Part shown: in pieces, positions 44,363-52,166 of the stretch
Numbering within the stretch: the first letter of the stretch is position 1
Layout: every line of letters begins with the position of its first letter
Source: Anaerolineaceae bacterium
GTDB taxonomy: Bacteria; Chloroflexota; Anaerolineae; Anaerolineales; Anaerolineaceae
DNA length: 64,000 nt
Assembly (NCBI GenBank): GCA_016841525.1
Contig: JAENYZ010000004.1
Location: 248,001 to 312,000 of the forward strand
Direction of reading: 5' to 3'
Made by a program: the position numbers and the translations under genes
The notes under the pieces: model-generated
Database searches by the model: none
Told to the model about the DNA's origin: nothing
The model's input: only the letters and a program-made list of their open reading frames with translations

Positions 44363-45670
44363 ATGAAATCAGAGAAATTGAAATCATTTAACTACGCCAT
44401 CGGCATGTTTGGCACATCGATTCCTATCAACCTGCTCAAAACCTATGCAGCCATTTTTTATGTCGACCGGCTGGGATTAAAAACCACCCAGTTCGCATTG
44501 ATATTATTTATTTACACCTTCATTGACGTTCTGGACAACCCCGTTTACGGTTTTCTATCCGATCGAACACGCACAAAATGGGGAAGAAGGCGTCCCTGGC
44601 TGATCATTGGCACACCCCTCCTTGTTTTGGGCTTAATTGCCTTCTACAGTCCGCCCGAGTTTCTTGCCGGGCAATCTTTGCTCGCTTATGCCATGCTGTT
44701 TTACATCCTCACAGGCACCCTTGACTCCGTCATCAATGCCAATTATGGCGCGCTTTTTCCGGAATTATTCACCAATGACGCCAGCCGTGCAAAGACGAAC
44801 GCTATGCGGCAAGCTTTTCAATTAGTAGCGATGATCATCAGCATCGCGTTAACCCCCATCGTCACCAATGCCATCGGTTTCAGCACGACCGCTATCTTTT
44901 ATGGAATTTTGGGGGGTGTTGTCATTATTCACATGGCGCTCACCGCACGTGAAAAAGAAATCGAGCCTGATGAAAGTAAGCCAAAGCTGTGGGACAGCAT
45001 TAAAACCATTGTCACCAACCGAAACTTCTGGATTGCGGGGTTTACCAACGCATTTTACAGTGCTGCTATGTCCCTGGTTTTAGCCGGTTTACCCTTCTTT
45101 GTGAAATACACGCTTCAAATCCCCGATGCACAATCGACCTTCTTATTTGCTTCGGTACTGCTGATCGCCATTGCCTGTGTTGTCCTGTGGGCATGGCTGG
45201 TTCGGAAACATCAACTGCTTCCTGTTTGGCGGATTGCATTGGGAGCGCTGGCGATTGCTTTTATTCCGCTGTACTTTGCGCATAACCTGGTCACGGCAAT
45301 TGCAGCAAGCGCACTGGTTGGCTTTGGCTTTGCAGGGGTGATCACAACCATGGATCTGATTGGAGCCAGGATCATGGATGAGGATACCCGAAAGTATAAT
45401 GTCCGGCGAGAAGGGATTTATTCCAACGCCCTCGGTTTTATGAACCGGTTAAGCGGTTTGTTTACAAGCCTGGCTTTTCTGTTGATCTTCCATTTATTTG
45501 GTTTCGAGAGCGGGGACAATCCAGGCAGCCAACCCGGCACAGCAGCACGCTTCTTGTTGACGATATTTCCTTTGGTCTTAATGGTGATCAGCCTTGGATT
45601 TTCCTTTTTCCTGAAATTCAAACAAAATCACGACACAAATATTGAAGCCAAGAATACCTCTGATGATTGA
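44363..45670 (+). CDS. GPH-family sugar:cation symporter
   Basis: The 435-residue protein has twelve predicted helices and the glycoside-pentoside-hexuronide signature GFLSDRTRTKWGRRRPWL plus DNPVYG before it. It should take up glycosides using a proton or sodium gradient. The second half has a large cytoplasmic loop and a terminal helix set consistent with GPH members. It opens a three-gene plus-strand group with a PHP protein and a GH13 enzyme, so a transport-and-hydrolysis role for oligosaccharides fits. Confidence 0.92.
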   Translation: MKSEKLKSFNYAIGMFGTSIPINLLKTYAAIFYVDRLGLKTTQFALILFIYTFIDVLDNPVYGFLSDRTRTKWGRRRPWLIIGTPLLVLGLIAFYSPPEFLAGQSLLAYAMLFYILTGTLDSVINANYGALFPELFTNDASRAKTNAMRQAFQLVAMIISIALTPIVTNAIGFSTTAIFYGILGGVVIIHMALTAREKEIEPDESKPKLWDSIKTIVTNRNFWIAGFTNAFYSAAMSLVLAGLPFFVKYTLQIPDAQSTFLFASVLLIAIACVVLWAWLVRKHQLLPVWRIALGALAIAFIPLYFAHNLVTAIAASALVGFGFAGVITTMDLIGARIMDEDTRKYNVRREGIYSNALGFMNRLSGLFTSLAFLLIFHLFGFESGDNPGSQPGTAARFLLTIFPLVLMVISLGFSFFLKFKQNHDTNIEAKNTSDD

Positions 45671-45743
45671 CATGCTTTAAATTCAGCACCTGTATGAAAG
45701 AGATAAAGCTGATTTTACATAAATCGGTTTACCAGGAGAACAA

Positions 45744-47072
45744 ATGACCCAAACACAAGAACTGGAAATTTTTATCCCCCGCGAAAAAGAAGGTAAATAT
45801 CTCACCCTCCCTTTCCAGATGCCTGAAGATATTGAAACCTTTCATTTGACCTATCACTACCAAACCCACCAGGATCATCCTGAGGAAACACCTTCAGGCA
45901 CCTTTATTTCATCAAAAGCGATTAATACCATTGATCTTGGGTTGCTCAATCCCCAGGGTGAGCAGGTTGGGGTATCAGGTTCCAACAAAACTGAGATCTT
46001 TATCAATGCGATTCAAGCAACACCAGGATACCAGCCACAAGAACTCATGCCAGGCGAATGGAAGATTCTGATTGGCGCTTATAAAGTGGCACCTGAGGGT
46101 GTAACGGTCACATATCGATTAACTTTCACCCCAAAAGAATATCAGCTTTTAATGGGCGATATCCACACCCACACCATTGCATCCGACGGCGTGCTTTCAG
46201 TTGAGGAGCTGGCAACCCACGCAAAAAGGCACGGTCTCGATTTCCTCGCTATCACCGATCATAACCAGATGGTCAGCGCTGAATCTCTACGAAGGGTCAA
46301 AGGTATCACCCTGATCCCTGGGGTTGAATGGACCCATTACCAGGGTCATGCCAATTTCCTGGGTATTGACCGACCTTATGATGAACCTTTCTTCACTCAT
46401 TCGGATGAGGAAGTAAAAGCCCGGTTCAATTCAGCCCGTGCACGCGGCGCATTGATCGTTATCAACCACCCCTTTGACCCGACCTGCGGCTTTCAATTCA
46501 ACATGAATGAATTACCTTTTGACTGTCTTGAGGTTTGGAACGGCCCGATGCGTGAAAGCAATCTGAAAGCAGTAGGTTTATGGCAGTCCCTGCTCGAATC
46601 CGGACAACAAATTCCAGCCGTTGGCGGCAGCGACTACCATAAAGACGGACTTTTCCAAATCCTTGGCGGGCCGTGCATGGGCGTCTATGCCAGAGCAAAC
46701 ACACCCAGCGAGATTCTAAGTGCTTTACGGGCAGGTCACAGCTTCATCCGGTTTTCCCCGCAGGGGCCAACAATTCAACTCAAGGCCGATGAATGCCAGA
46801 TGGGCGATGCAAAGCTCTGGGAAGCGGGACAAATTGTTCACATTGAGGCTGCAGGATTGATCGCTGGCGATATCGTTCAGGTGATCAACCAAAGTGAAGA
46901 AACAGTGCTGTTCCAGGCACACTCAGAAGGCCATGTCAAACTCAATTTTCCAGTGAAAGCGCCAGGGTTTGTCCGTGTTGAGATCCTTCGCACATTCCTG
47001 CCCGGGCTGCCGCCCTTACCCGCATTAATCTCAAACCCGATTTATTTTCTGGAAGAAACCCCTGATCAGTAA
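45744..47072 (+). CDS. PHP-domain phosphoesterase, CehA/McbA-like
   Basis: The 442-residue protein has an N-terminal beta-rich domain (about 1-130) and then a PHP domain with DIHTHTIASDGVLS, FLAITDHNQM, PGVEWTHYQGHANFLG, IVINHPFDP and GGSDYHKDGLF. These carry the metal-binding histidines and aspartates of trinuclear PHP phosphoesterases. A C-terminal Ig-like segment follows. The true substrate is unknown; its location between a sugar symporter and a glucosidase suggests a phosphorylated or esterified sugar. GGAG lies upstream of the ATG. Confidence 0.85.
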   Translation: MTQTQELEIFIPREKEGKYLTLPFQMPEDIETFHLTYHYQTHQDHPEETPSGTFISSKAINTIDLGLLNPQGEQVGVSGSNKTEIFINAIQATPGYQPQELMPGEWKILIGAYKVAPEGVTVTYRLTFTPKEYQLLMGDIHTHTIASDGVLSVEELATHAKRHGLDFLAITDHNQMVSAESLRRVKGITLIPGVEWTHYQGHANFLGIDRPYDEPFFTHSDEEVKARFNSARARGALIVINHPFDPTCGFQFNMNELPFDCLEVWNGPMRESNLKAVGLWQSLLESGQQIPAVGGSDYHKDGLFQILGGPCMGVYARANTPSEILSALRAGHSFIRFSPQGPTIQLKADECQMGDAKLWEAGQIVHIEAAGLIAGDIVQVINQSEETVLFQAHSEGHVKLNFPVKAPGFVRVEILRTFLPGLPPLPALISNPIYFLEETPDQ

Positions 47073-47102
47073 AAGCCGAGTCAAACAAGGGAGAGTATCA
47101 AA

Positions 47103-48716
47103 ATGAAACACACCTTACCTTCCTGGCTTCACGAAGCCGTCTTCTATCAAATCTACCCCCAATCCTTCTACGATTCTAATAATGATGGCGTTGGGGATAT
47201 CCCTGGGATTATTGAAAAATTGGATTACCTTGCGAGCTTAGGGATCAATGCCCTGTGGATCAATCCATGCTTTGTTTCTCCCTTCCAGGATGCCGGCTAC
47301 GATGTCGCGGATTATTACCGTGTTGCCCCAAGATATGGCACCAATCAAGACCTCGAAAGGCTCTTTGCTGAAGCCAAACAACGAGGCATTCGGGTTCTGC
47401 TTGATCTCGTCCCGGGGCACACATCTGTTGAACACTCCTGGTTCAAGGAATCCCAAAAACACGAGAGCAACCGCTTCACAGACTATTATGTATGGAACAA
47501 TTCCATCTGGGATATGTCGCATGAGGATTTGCCGGTTGTTCGGGGCTATGGCGAACGCGATGGGGGTTACATCACTAATTTCTTCTGGTTTCAGCCAGCA
47601 CTCAACTACGGCTTTGCACAAACCGACCCAACTTACACCTGGATGCAGCCCGTGGACGCCCCTGGACCACAGAAGGTTCGCCAGGAAATTAAAAAGATTA
47701 TGGCTTACTGGTTGGACAAAGGCGCCAGTGGTTTCCGTGTAGATATGGCAAACTCCCTGGTCAAGCGAGACCCGGATAAAGCCGAAACATCCCGCTTCTG
47801 GCGCTGGATCCGAGACTGGCTGGAAAAAGACTATCCCGAAGCGGTGATCGTCTCCGAATGGGGATCGCCAGCGCAGGCAATTCCGGCGGGTTTCCATGCC
47901 GATTTCTTGTTAGGTTTTAACAACCCGGGTTGGGTTTCCCTTTTCCGAAAACGTGGCGTGGGTCGTTGGCGTGATTCTTACAGCTGGCCCTTTTTCGATG
48001 AATCGGGACACGGCGACATCCGCCAGTTCTTAGATGAATATCTCCATTACCTTAATGAAATTTCCGACCAGGGATATGTCGCGCTGATTACCGGCAATCA
48101 TGATGAAACACCTCGCCTTGCGAATGGTAAAAGCCAGGCGATGATGAAATTGATCTACTTATTCCTGATGACCATGCCCGGGACACCCTTTATTTATTAC
48201 GGCGATGAAATCGGCATGCAGTATCGTAAGCTGCCCTCAAAAGAAGGCGGTTATGCACGAACAGGTGTCCGAACGCCCATGCAGTGGTCCAAGGAGAGAA
48301 ACGCGGGATTCTCAAATGCTGATGCGGATTCCTTATACCTCCCCGTGGATCTTTCGCCAGAACGCCCCAATGTTGCAGAACAAGAGTCAGACCGTGATTC
48401 ACTTCTCAACCGGGTTAAAGAATTGATCCAATTAAGGCACGCCTTACCAGCACTATCTGCTGATGCAGAATTTGAAGTGGTTTATGCCAAAAGCGGCAAA
48501 TTACCCTTTGTTTACAGCATGCGAAAATCGGACCAAAAATTACTGATTGGCCTCAACCCATCAGGACAAAGGGTCAGCATTGATCTCGCCCCTGACATAA
48601 TTGATACTCTCCACAAATTGATTGACGCGCCGGAAGACGCCGAATTGATAAGGACGGGTTCTGGATGGCACCTCAGCCTGGGACCCGTTTCAGGAGCGAT
48701 ATATCAAATCTCGTAA
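47103..48716 (+). CDS. GH13 alpha-glucosidase/alpha-amylase
   Basis: The 537-residue protein shows the four conserved GH13 regions: DNNDGVGDIPGI-like start segment, DLVPGHTSVEHSW, GFRVDMANSL with the nucleophile Asp214, VSEWGSP with the acid/base Glu252, and GNHDETPR with Asp334. The beta-barrel is followed by a C-terminal beta-sandwich. This is closest in style to oligo-1,6-glucosidase/trehalose-type enzymes, cytoplasmic as no signal peptide is present. It completes the GPH-PHP-GH13 group. Confidence 0.94.
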   Translation: MKHTLPSWLHEAVFYQIYPQSFYDSNNDGVGDIPGIIEKLDYLASLGINALWINPCFVSPFQDAGYDVADYYRVAPRYGTNQDLERLFAEAKQRGIRVLLDLVPGHTSVEHSWFKESQKHESNRFTDYYVWNNSIWDMSHEDLPVVRGYGERDGGYITNFFWFQPALNYGFAQTDPTYTWMQPVDAPGPQKVRQEIKKIMAYWLDKGASGFRVDMANSLVKRDPDKAETSRFWRWIRDWLEKDYPEAVIVSEWGSPAQAIPAGFHADFLLGFNNPGWVSLFRKRGVGRWRDSYSWPFFDESGHGDIRQFLDEYLHYLNEISDQGYVALITGNHDETPRLANGKSQAMMKLIYLFLMTMPGTPFIYYGDEIGMQYRKLPSKEGGYARTGVRTPMQWSKERNAGFSNADADSLYLPVDLSPERPNVAEQESDRDSLLNRVKELIQLRHALPALSADAEFEVVYAKSGKLPFVYSMRKSDQKLLIGLNPSGQRVSIDLAPDIIDTLHKLIDAPEDAELIRTGSGWHLSLGPVSGAIYQIS

Positions 48717-48723
48717 TGTGAAA

Positions 48724-48833
48724 AGTAGGGTGCGTGAACCTTCCCACGCACCATAATAACCAAACACCCAACATCTAATAAAACATTGACAACCGACAAA
48801 AACGGCAGGATAACAAACGCATCCCGCCCTACT
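48724..48833. repeat. Short AGTAGGG-bounded interspersed element
   Basis: AGTAGGG (48724-48730) and CCCTACT (48827-48833) are perfect 7-base inverted ends about 110 bases apart. Inside, GGTGCGTG (48729-48736) and CACGCACC (48745-48752) form a perfect hairpin. It overlaps the HAD terminator at 48798-48828. The ends resemble the element at 25549. Confidence 0.5.
48798..48828 (-). terminator. Terminator of the downstream HAD gene
   Basis: On the minus strand the arms GGCGGGAT (48828-48821) and ATCCTGCC (48811-48804) pair at 7 of 8 positions around a 9-base loop, and after one G there is TTTTT (48802-48798). It lies about 50 bases after the HAD stop. A near-copy follows the upstream HAD gene (49731-49759). 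Confidence 0.75.
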
Positions 48834-48881
48834 GAAAATTTACTTCAGAAGTCTCAGAGAAAATCCAATGCAAATTAGCTC

Positions 48882-49586
48882 TTAAAAATTTTCCAGGATT
48901 TCAAGCACCTGGCTGGAGTTAGATAAGTCTTCCATAAGAAAATCCGGTTCATACGCTGCAAGGTCCTGAGACCTGTACACCCCCGTAGCAACACCGAGGA
49001 CCTTTACGCCGGCATGATGAGCACAGTTGATATCATATGGCGTGTCCCCAATAATCAAAGCCCTTTCAGGTGGAATGGGATCTCTCAATGTTCTATTGAT
49101 TCTATCGAGTGCCAGTTCAGGCAAAACATTGCGATCAATATGATCATCCCCAAAGGCTCCAAAGCTAAACAAGCCCGGATTTATGCCAACCGCTTCTAAT
49201 TTGTGTACTGCCATCTCATGGATATTGCCTGTCACAAGGCCTAAAATAAACCTTGGATCTTCTTTAAGGTGATCGATTAAAGTCCTGACCCCTGGTAATA
49301 GCTGCATCACTGCAGATGGTACCGCCTCTATAAAATGCCGATTAATGGCATCAAGGAGATCGTGTGTTTGTGCTTCAATATGGTCCGCTTCTATGCCGGT
49401 ATGTATTAACAATTCCTGCGCAATGCGCAAATAGGTTTTACCATCCATCTCCACACCAGTATTTGGCGTTGAATAACCCAACACATCTTCCAATGCACGT
49501 TGACAGCTAAGGCGATCGATACTGCCTGCATCTAACAGGGTCCCATCAATATCAAATAACAAAACTTTATGAGCGTTCTTAACCAT
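48882..49586 (-). CDS. HAD-superfamily phosphatase (first of a tandem pair)
   Basis: The 234-residue product has FDIDGTLLDAG (catalytic Asp pair), VTGNIHEMAVHKLE, then IGDTPYDINCAHHAG (motifs III/IV) of phosphoglycolate phosphatase-like HAD enzymes, with a helical cap (about 20-90). The start is ATG 49586, because it gives the same length as the tandem copy; the TAGAAT hexamer 7 bases upstream suggests a leaderless message. Its copy at 49845 is the same length. Confidence 0.92.
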   Translation of the reverse strand: MVKNAHKVLLFDIDGTLLDAGSIDRLSCQRALEDVLGYSTPNTGVEMDGKTYLRIAQELLIHTGIEADHIEAQTHDLLDAINRHFIEAVPSAVMQLLPGVRTLIDHLKEDPRFILGLVTGNIHEMAVHKLEAVGINPGLFSFGAFGDDHIDRNVLPELALDRINRTLRDPIPPERALIIGDTPYDINCAHHAGVKVLGVATGVYRSQDLAAYEPDFLMEDLSNSSQVLEILENF

Positions 49587-49730
49587 GGCTCTTATTCTAA
49601 CCCACAATTTTTTATGAGCTAGTTAGCTGCCGTGGGATGTTTTGCCGGTGTTTGAAGGGCGGTAAGCTTCACTGCGCCATATCAAACGCCGAATTTCCAA
49701 CCCATTTTGAAAAATGATATCAATTGACTG

Positions 49731-49759
49731 AAAAGGCGGGATGACAAACGTATCCCGCC
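49731..49759 (-). terminator. Terminator of the upstream HAD gene
   Basis: On the minus strand a perfect 8-base stem GGCGGGAT/ATCCCGCC (49759-49752 and 49742-49735) encloses a 9-base loop, followed by TTTTCAG (from 49734). It is 86 bases after the 49845 gene's stop and is a near-copy of the terminator at 48798-48828. Confidence 0.8.
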
Positions 49760-49844
49760 CACAAATCAATGAATAAACAAAACTAAACTCATCATGATTA
49801 ATGAAATACTGTAGTTTTAGCTCATCATTAAAACCATGCTCTAT

Positions 49845-50549
49845 CTAGAACTTTTCCAAGATTTCAACAACCTGCGGTGTATCTGACAAATCCTCCAGGA
49901 GAAAATCCGGCTCCAATGCTGCCAGGTTCTGCATCGTAAAAAGCCCTGTTGCAACACTAAGCACCTTCAAGCCCGCATGCTTGGCACAGGTAATATCATG
50001 AGGTGTATCCCCAATCACCAATGCCCGTTCTGGCGGGACCTGAGCCCCAATCATTTGGCTGAGCCGATAAAGTGCCAGGGCTGGCAGGGTATTGCGATCG
50101 ATATGCTCATCTCCAAAGGCCCCAAAGGTGAACAAGCCCGGGTCAATACCAACCGCCGACAATTTGTGAACAACCGTCTTTTGCACATTGCCGGTTACCA
50201 ATCCGAATATAAACCTTGAATCTTTCTCAAGGTAATTTAGCAAGGATATCACCCCGGGTAGAATGTGCATTTTCGAGGATGGCACGGCGGCAGCGATATG
50301 ACGGGAAAGCGCGTCAAAGACTTTCTCGCGCTGCGCTTCAACCTCAGGCTCAGCCAGACCGGCATGCACCAACAAATCATTGACAATACCCCAATCTGTT
50401 CGCCCTGCCATGGCAATGCCATCAGTCGGCACCGAAAATCCCAATACATCTTCCAAGGCGCGTTTACAGCACAGACGCCCGATACCGGCAGGTTCCAGCA
50501 AGGTGCCGTCAATATCAAATAATAAAACCTTATGAGAATTAATGTCCAT
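49845..50549 (-). CDS. HAD-superfamily phosphatase (second of a tandem pair)
   Basis: A 234-residue paralogue of the downstream HAD gene with the same motif set: LLFDIDGTLLEPA, VTGNVQKTVVHKL and VIGDTPHDITCAKHAG, and a similar cap domain. TAAAAT ends 6 bases before the ATG (50549), another leaderless-looking start. It is separated from its paralogue by about 260 bases that include the terminator at 49731-49759. The physiological substrate of either copy is not determined; phosphoglycolate or nucleotide monophosphates are typical for the family. Confidence 0.92.
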   Translation of the reverse strand: MDINSHKVLLFDIDGTLLEPAGIGRLCCKRALEDVLGFSVPTDGIAMAGRTDWGIVNDLLVHAGLAEPEVEAQREKVFDALSRHIAAAVPSSKMHILPGVISLLNYLEKDSRFIFGLVTGNVQKTVVHKLSAVGIDPGLFTFGAFGDEHIDRNTLPALALYRLSQMIGAQVPPERALVIGDTPHDITCAKHAGLKVLSVATGLFTMQNLAALEPDFLLEDLSDTPQVVEILEKF

Positions 50550-50652
50550 GACAATATTTTAACCCACGATTTCATTTCTGCCTTATTTCATGCCAGATTT
50601 CGAGTTTTTGTGGTTAAATATAGGAAACAACTGCTCAAAAAAGGAAAACTTT

Positions 50653-51687
50653 ATGACAAAAAATTATTGCATGTGTTTGGTGGGATTTGGCAACGTTGGC
50701 AAAGCCTTTGCCCGATTATTGATCAAAAAGAAAGAGGAACTGGCATCTCGTTATGGACTATCAGTAACCGTGACAGGCATCATCACCGGGACGCACGGCC
50801 AGGCCATCAATCCAGAAGGGCTGGATTTAGAACAAGCGCTGTCCATTGCCGACTCCGGTCAAAACCTGAACCGCTTGAGTACGGTGGATACGCCCAATAA
50901 AACCCATGCATTCATCAGCGCCTGCCCGGCGGACTTCATGTTTGAAACCACACCGGTCAACCCGCAAAGCGGACAACCCGCCCTGGGCTATCTGAAAACC
51001 GCCCTGGAAAAAGGCATGCATGTCATCACTGCTAATAAAGGCCCTGTGGTTCACGGCTACCAGGAACTCACAGAACTGGCAAAGAAGCAAAACCAGGGAT
51101 TCATGTTTGAATCCGCTGTGATGGATGGCGCCCCAATCTTTGCCCTCTTCCGACAGCCGCTGGTCGGTGCCAACCTGATTTCTTTCAAAGGCATTCTAAA
51201 TTCATGCACCAATATGCTGCTTGCCATGATGGAAGAAGGCAAAAGCTTTGATGAAGCCGTTGCCTACGGCAAATCCATCGGGATTACTGAAACCGACCCC
51301 AGCAACGATATTGACGGCTGGGATGCAGCAATAAAAGTATCTGCCCTTGTCACAGTGCTGATGGGCGTTCCCATGACACCTCAGCAGGTGGACCGCACTG
51401 GCATTCGCGGCATCACCCCGGAGATGATCGCCGACGCCAAAGCCTACGGCGAGCGATGGAAGTTGGTGTGCAGTGCAAAACAAGAAGATGGCTGCATCTT
51501 TGCCAGAGTTGCACCTGAACGTGTGGGAGCAGAATCCCCCCTGTACAGCGTGAACGGCACAAGCTCCTACTGCCAGTTCAAGCTCGACGTGCTGCCCGGC
51601 CTAGGGATATTAGAAAGCGACCCAGGTCCTGAAACAACCGCTTACGGCTTGTTTGCTGATTTCCTCAATATCCTTGAGGTTGCCTGA
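50653..51687 (+). CDS. hom: Homoserine dehydrogenase
   Basis: This NAD(P)-dependent enzyme reduces aspartate semialdehyde to homoserine for threonine and methionine. The 344-residue product has the nucleotide loop VGFGNVGKAF near the N-terminus, KGMHVITANKGPVV and ESAVMDGAPIFAL, then the homoserine dehydrogenase signature NSCTNMLLAMMEEGKSFDEA and ETDPSNDIDGWDAAIK. It lacks the C-terminal ACT domain of longer forms, so it is probably insensitive to threonine by that route. The start is ATG 50653 with AAAGGAAAAC upstream. It is followed by folK after 2 bases. Confidence 0.93.
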   Translation: MTKNYCMCLVGFGNVGKAFARLLIKKKEELASRYGLSVTVTGIITGTHGQAINPEGLDLEQALSIADSGQNLNRLSTVDTPNKTHAFISACPADFMFETTPVNPQSGQPALGYLKTALEKGMHVITANKGPVVHGYQELTELAKKQNQGFMFESAVMDGAPIFALFRQPLVGANLISFKGILNSCTNMLLAMMEEGKSFDEAVAYGKSIGITETDPSNDIDGWDAAIKVSALVTVLMGVPMTPQQVDRTGIRGITPEMIADAKAYGERWKLVCSAKQEDGCIFARVAPERVGAESPLYSVNGTSSYCQFKLDVLPGLGILESDPGPETTAYGLFADFLNILEVA

Positions 51688-51689
51688 TT

Positions 51690-52166
51690 GTGAATGACCA
51701 GGTATTCATTGCCCTTGGAACAAATATCGGTGATCGCGAAGCCAACCTGTGTAAAGCAAGAAAAGAACTGGCACCGAAGGTAACCATCATCAAGGAATCG
51801 CCCATTTATATTACACCGCCCTGGGGTTATGAAGATCAGCCTGAATTTCTAAACCAGGTGCTGGAAGTGCAGACCAAAATGCGCCCCGGACGATTGTTAG
51901 CATATCTAAAAAGAATTGAAAAGAAGATGGGGCGCATGAAAACTTTTCGCAATGGTCCGCGGTTGATTGATTTGGACATCCTTTTCTATGGTCAAAGGGT
52001 GATTGAGCGATCCAAACTGTGCATTCCACATCCACGCCTGCACGAACGCAGTTTCGTTCTCGTCCCATTGAAGGATATCGCGCCTGAATTCAATCACCCG
52101 GTCTTGAACATGACGGTCGAAACAATGCTTGCAAAAATCAATACAGAAGGTGTGCGCCCATTGTGA
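51690..52166 (+). CDS. folK: 2-amino-4-hydroxy-6-hydroxymethyldihydropteridine pyrophosphokinase
   Basis: It transfers pyrophosphate from ATP to the pterin precursor in folate synthesis. The 158-residue product starts ALGTNIGDREANL, has the YEDQPEFLNQVLEV segment, and the GPRLIDLDILFYG motif with metal-binding aspartates, then CIPHPRLHERSFVLVPL. The start is GTG 51690, right after hom. Its stop overlaps the GTG of the next gene by 4 bases. Confidence 0.95.
   Translation: MNDQVFIALGTNIGDREANLCKARKELAPKVTIIKESPIYITPPWGYEDQPEFLNQVLEVQTKMRPGRLLAYLKRIEKKMGRMKTFRNGPRLIDLDILFYGQRVIERSKLCIPHPRLHERSFVLVPLKDIAPEFNHPVLNMTVETMLAKINTEGVRPL

Noticed and set aside
48724-48833. Insertion sequence between the glucosidase and HAD genes
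   Set aside because: Only 110 bases long, no transposase, and much of it is explained by the HAD terminator hairpin.
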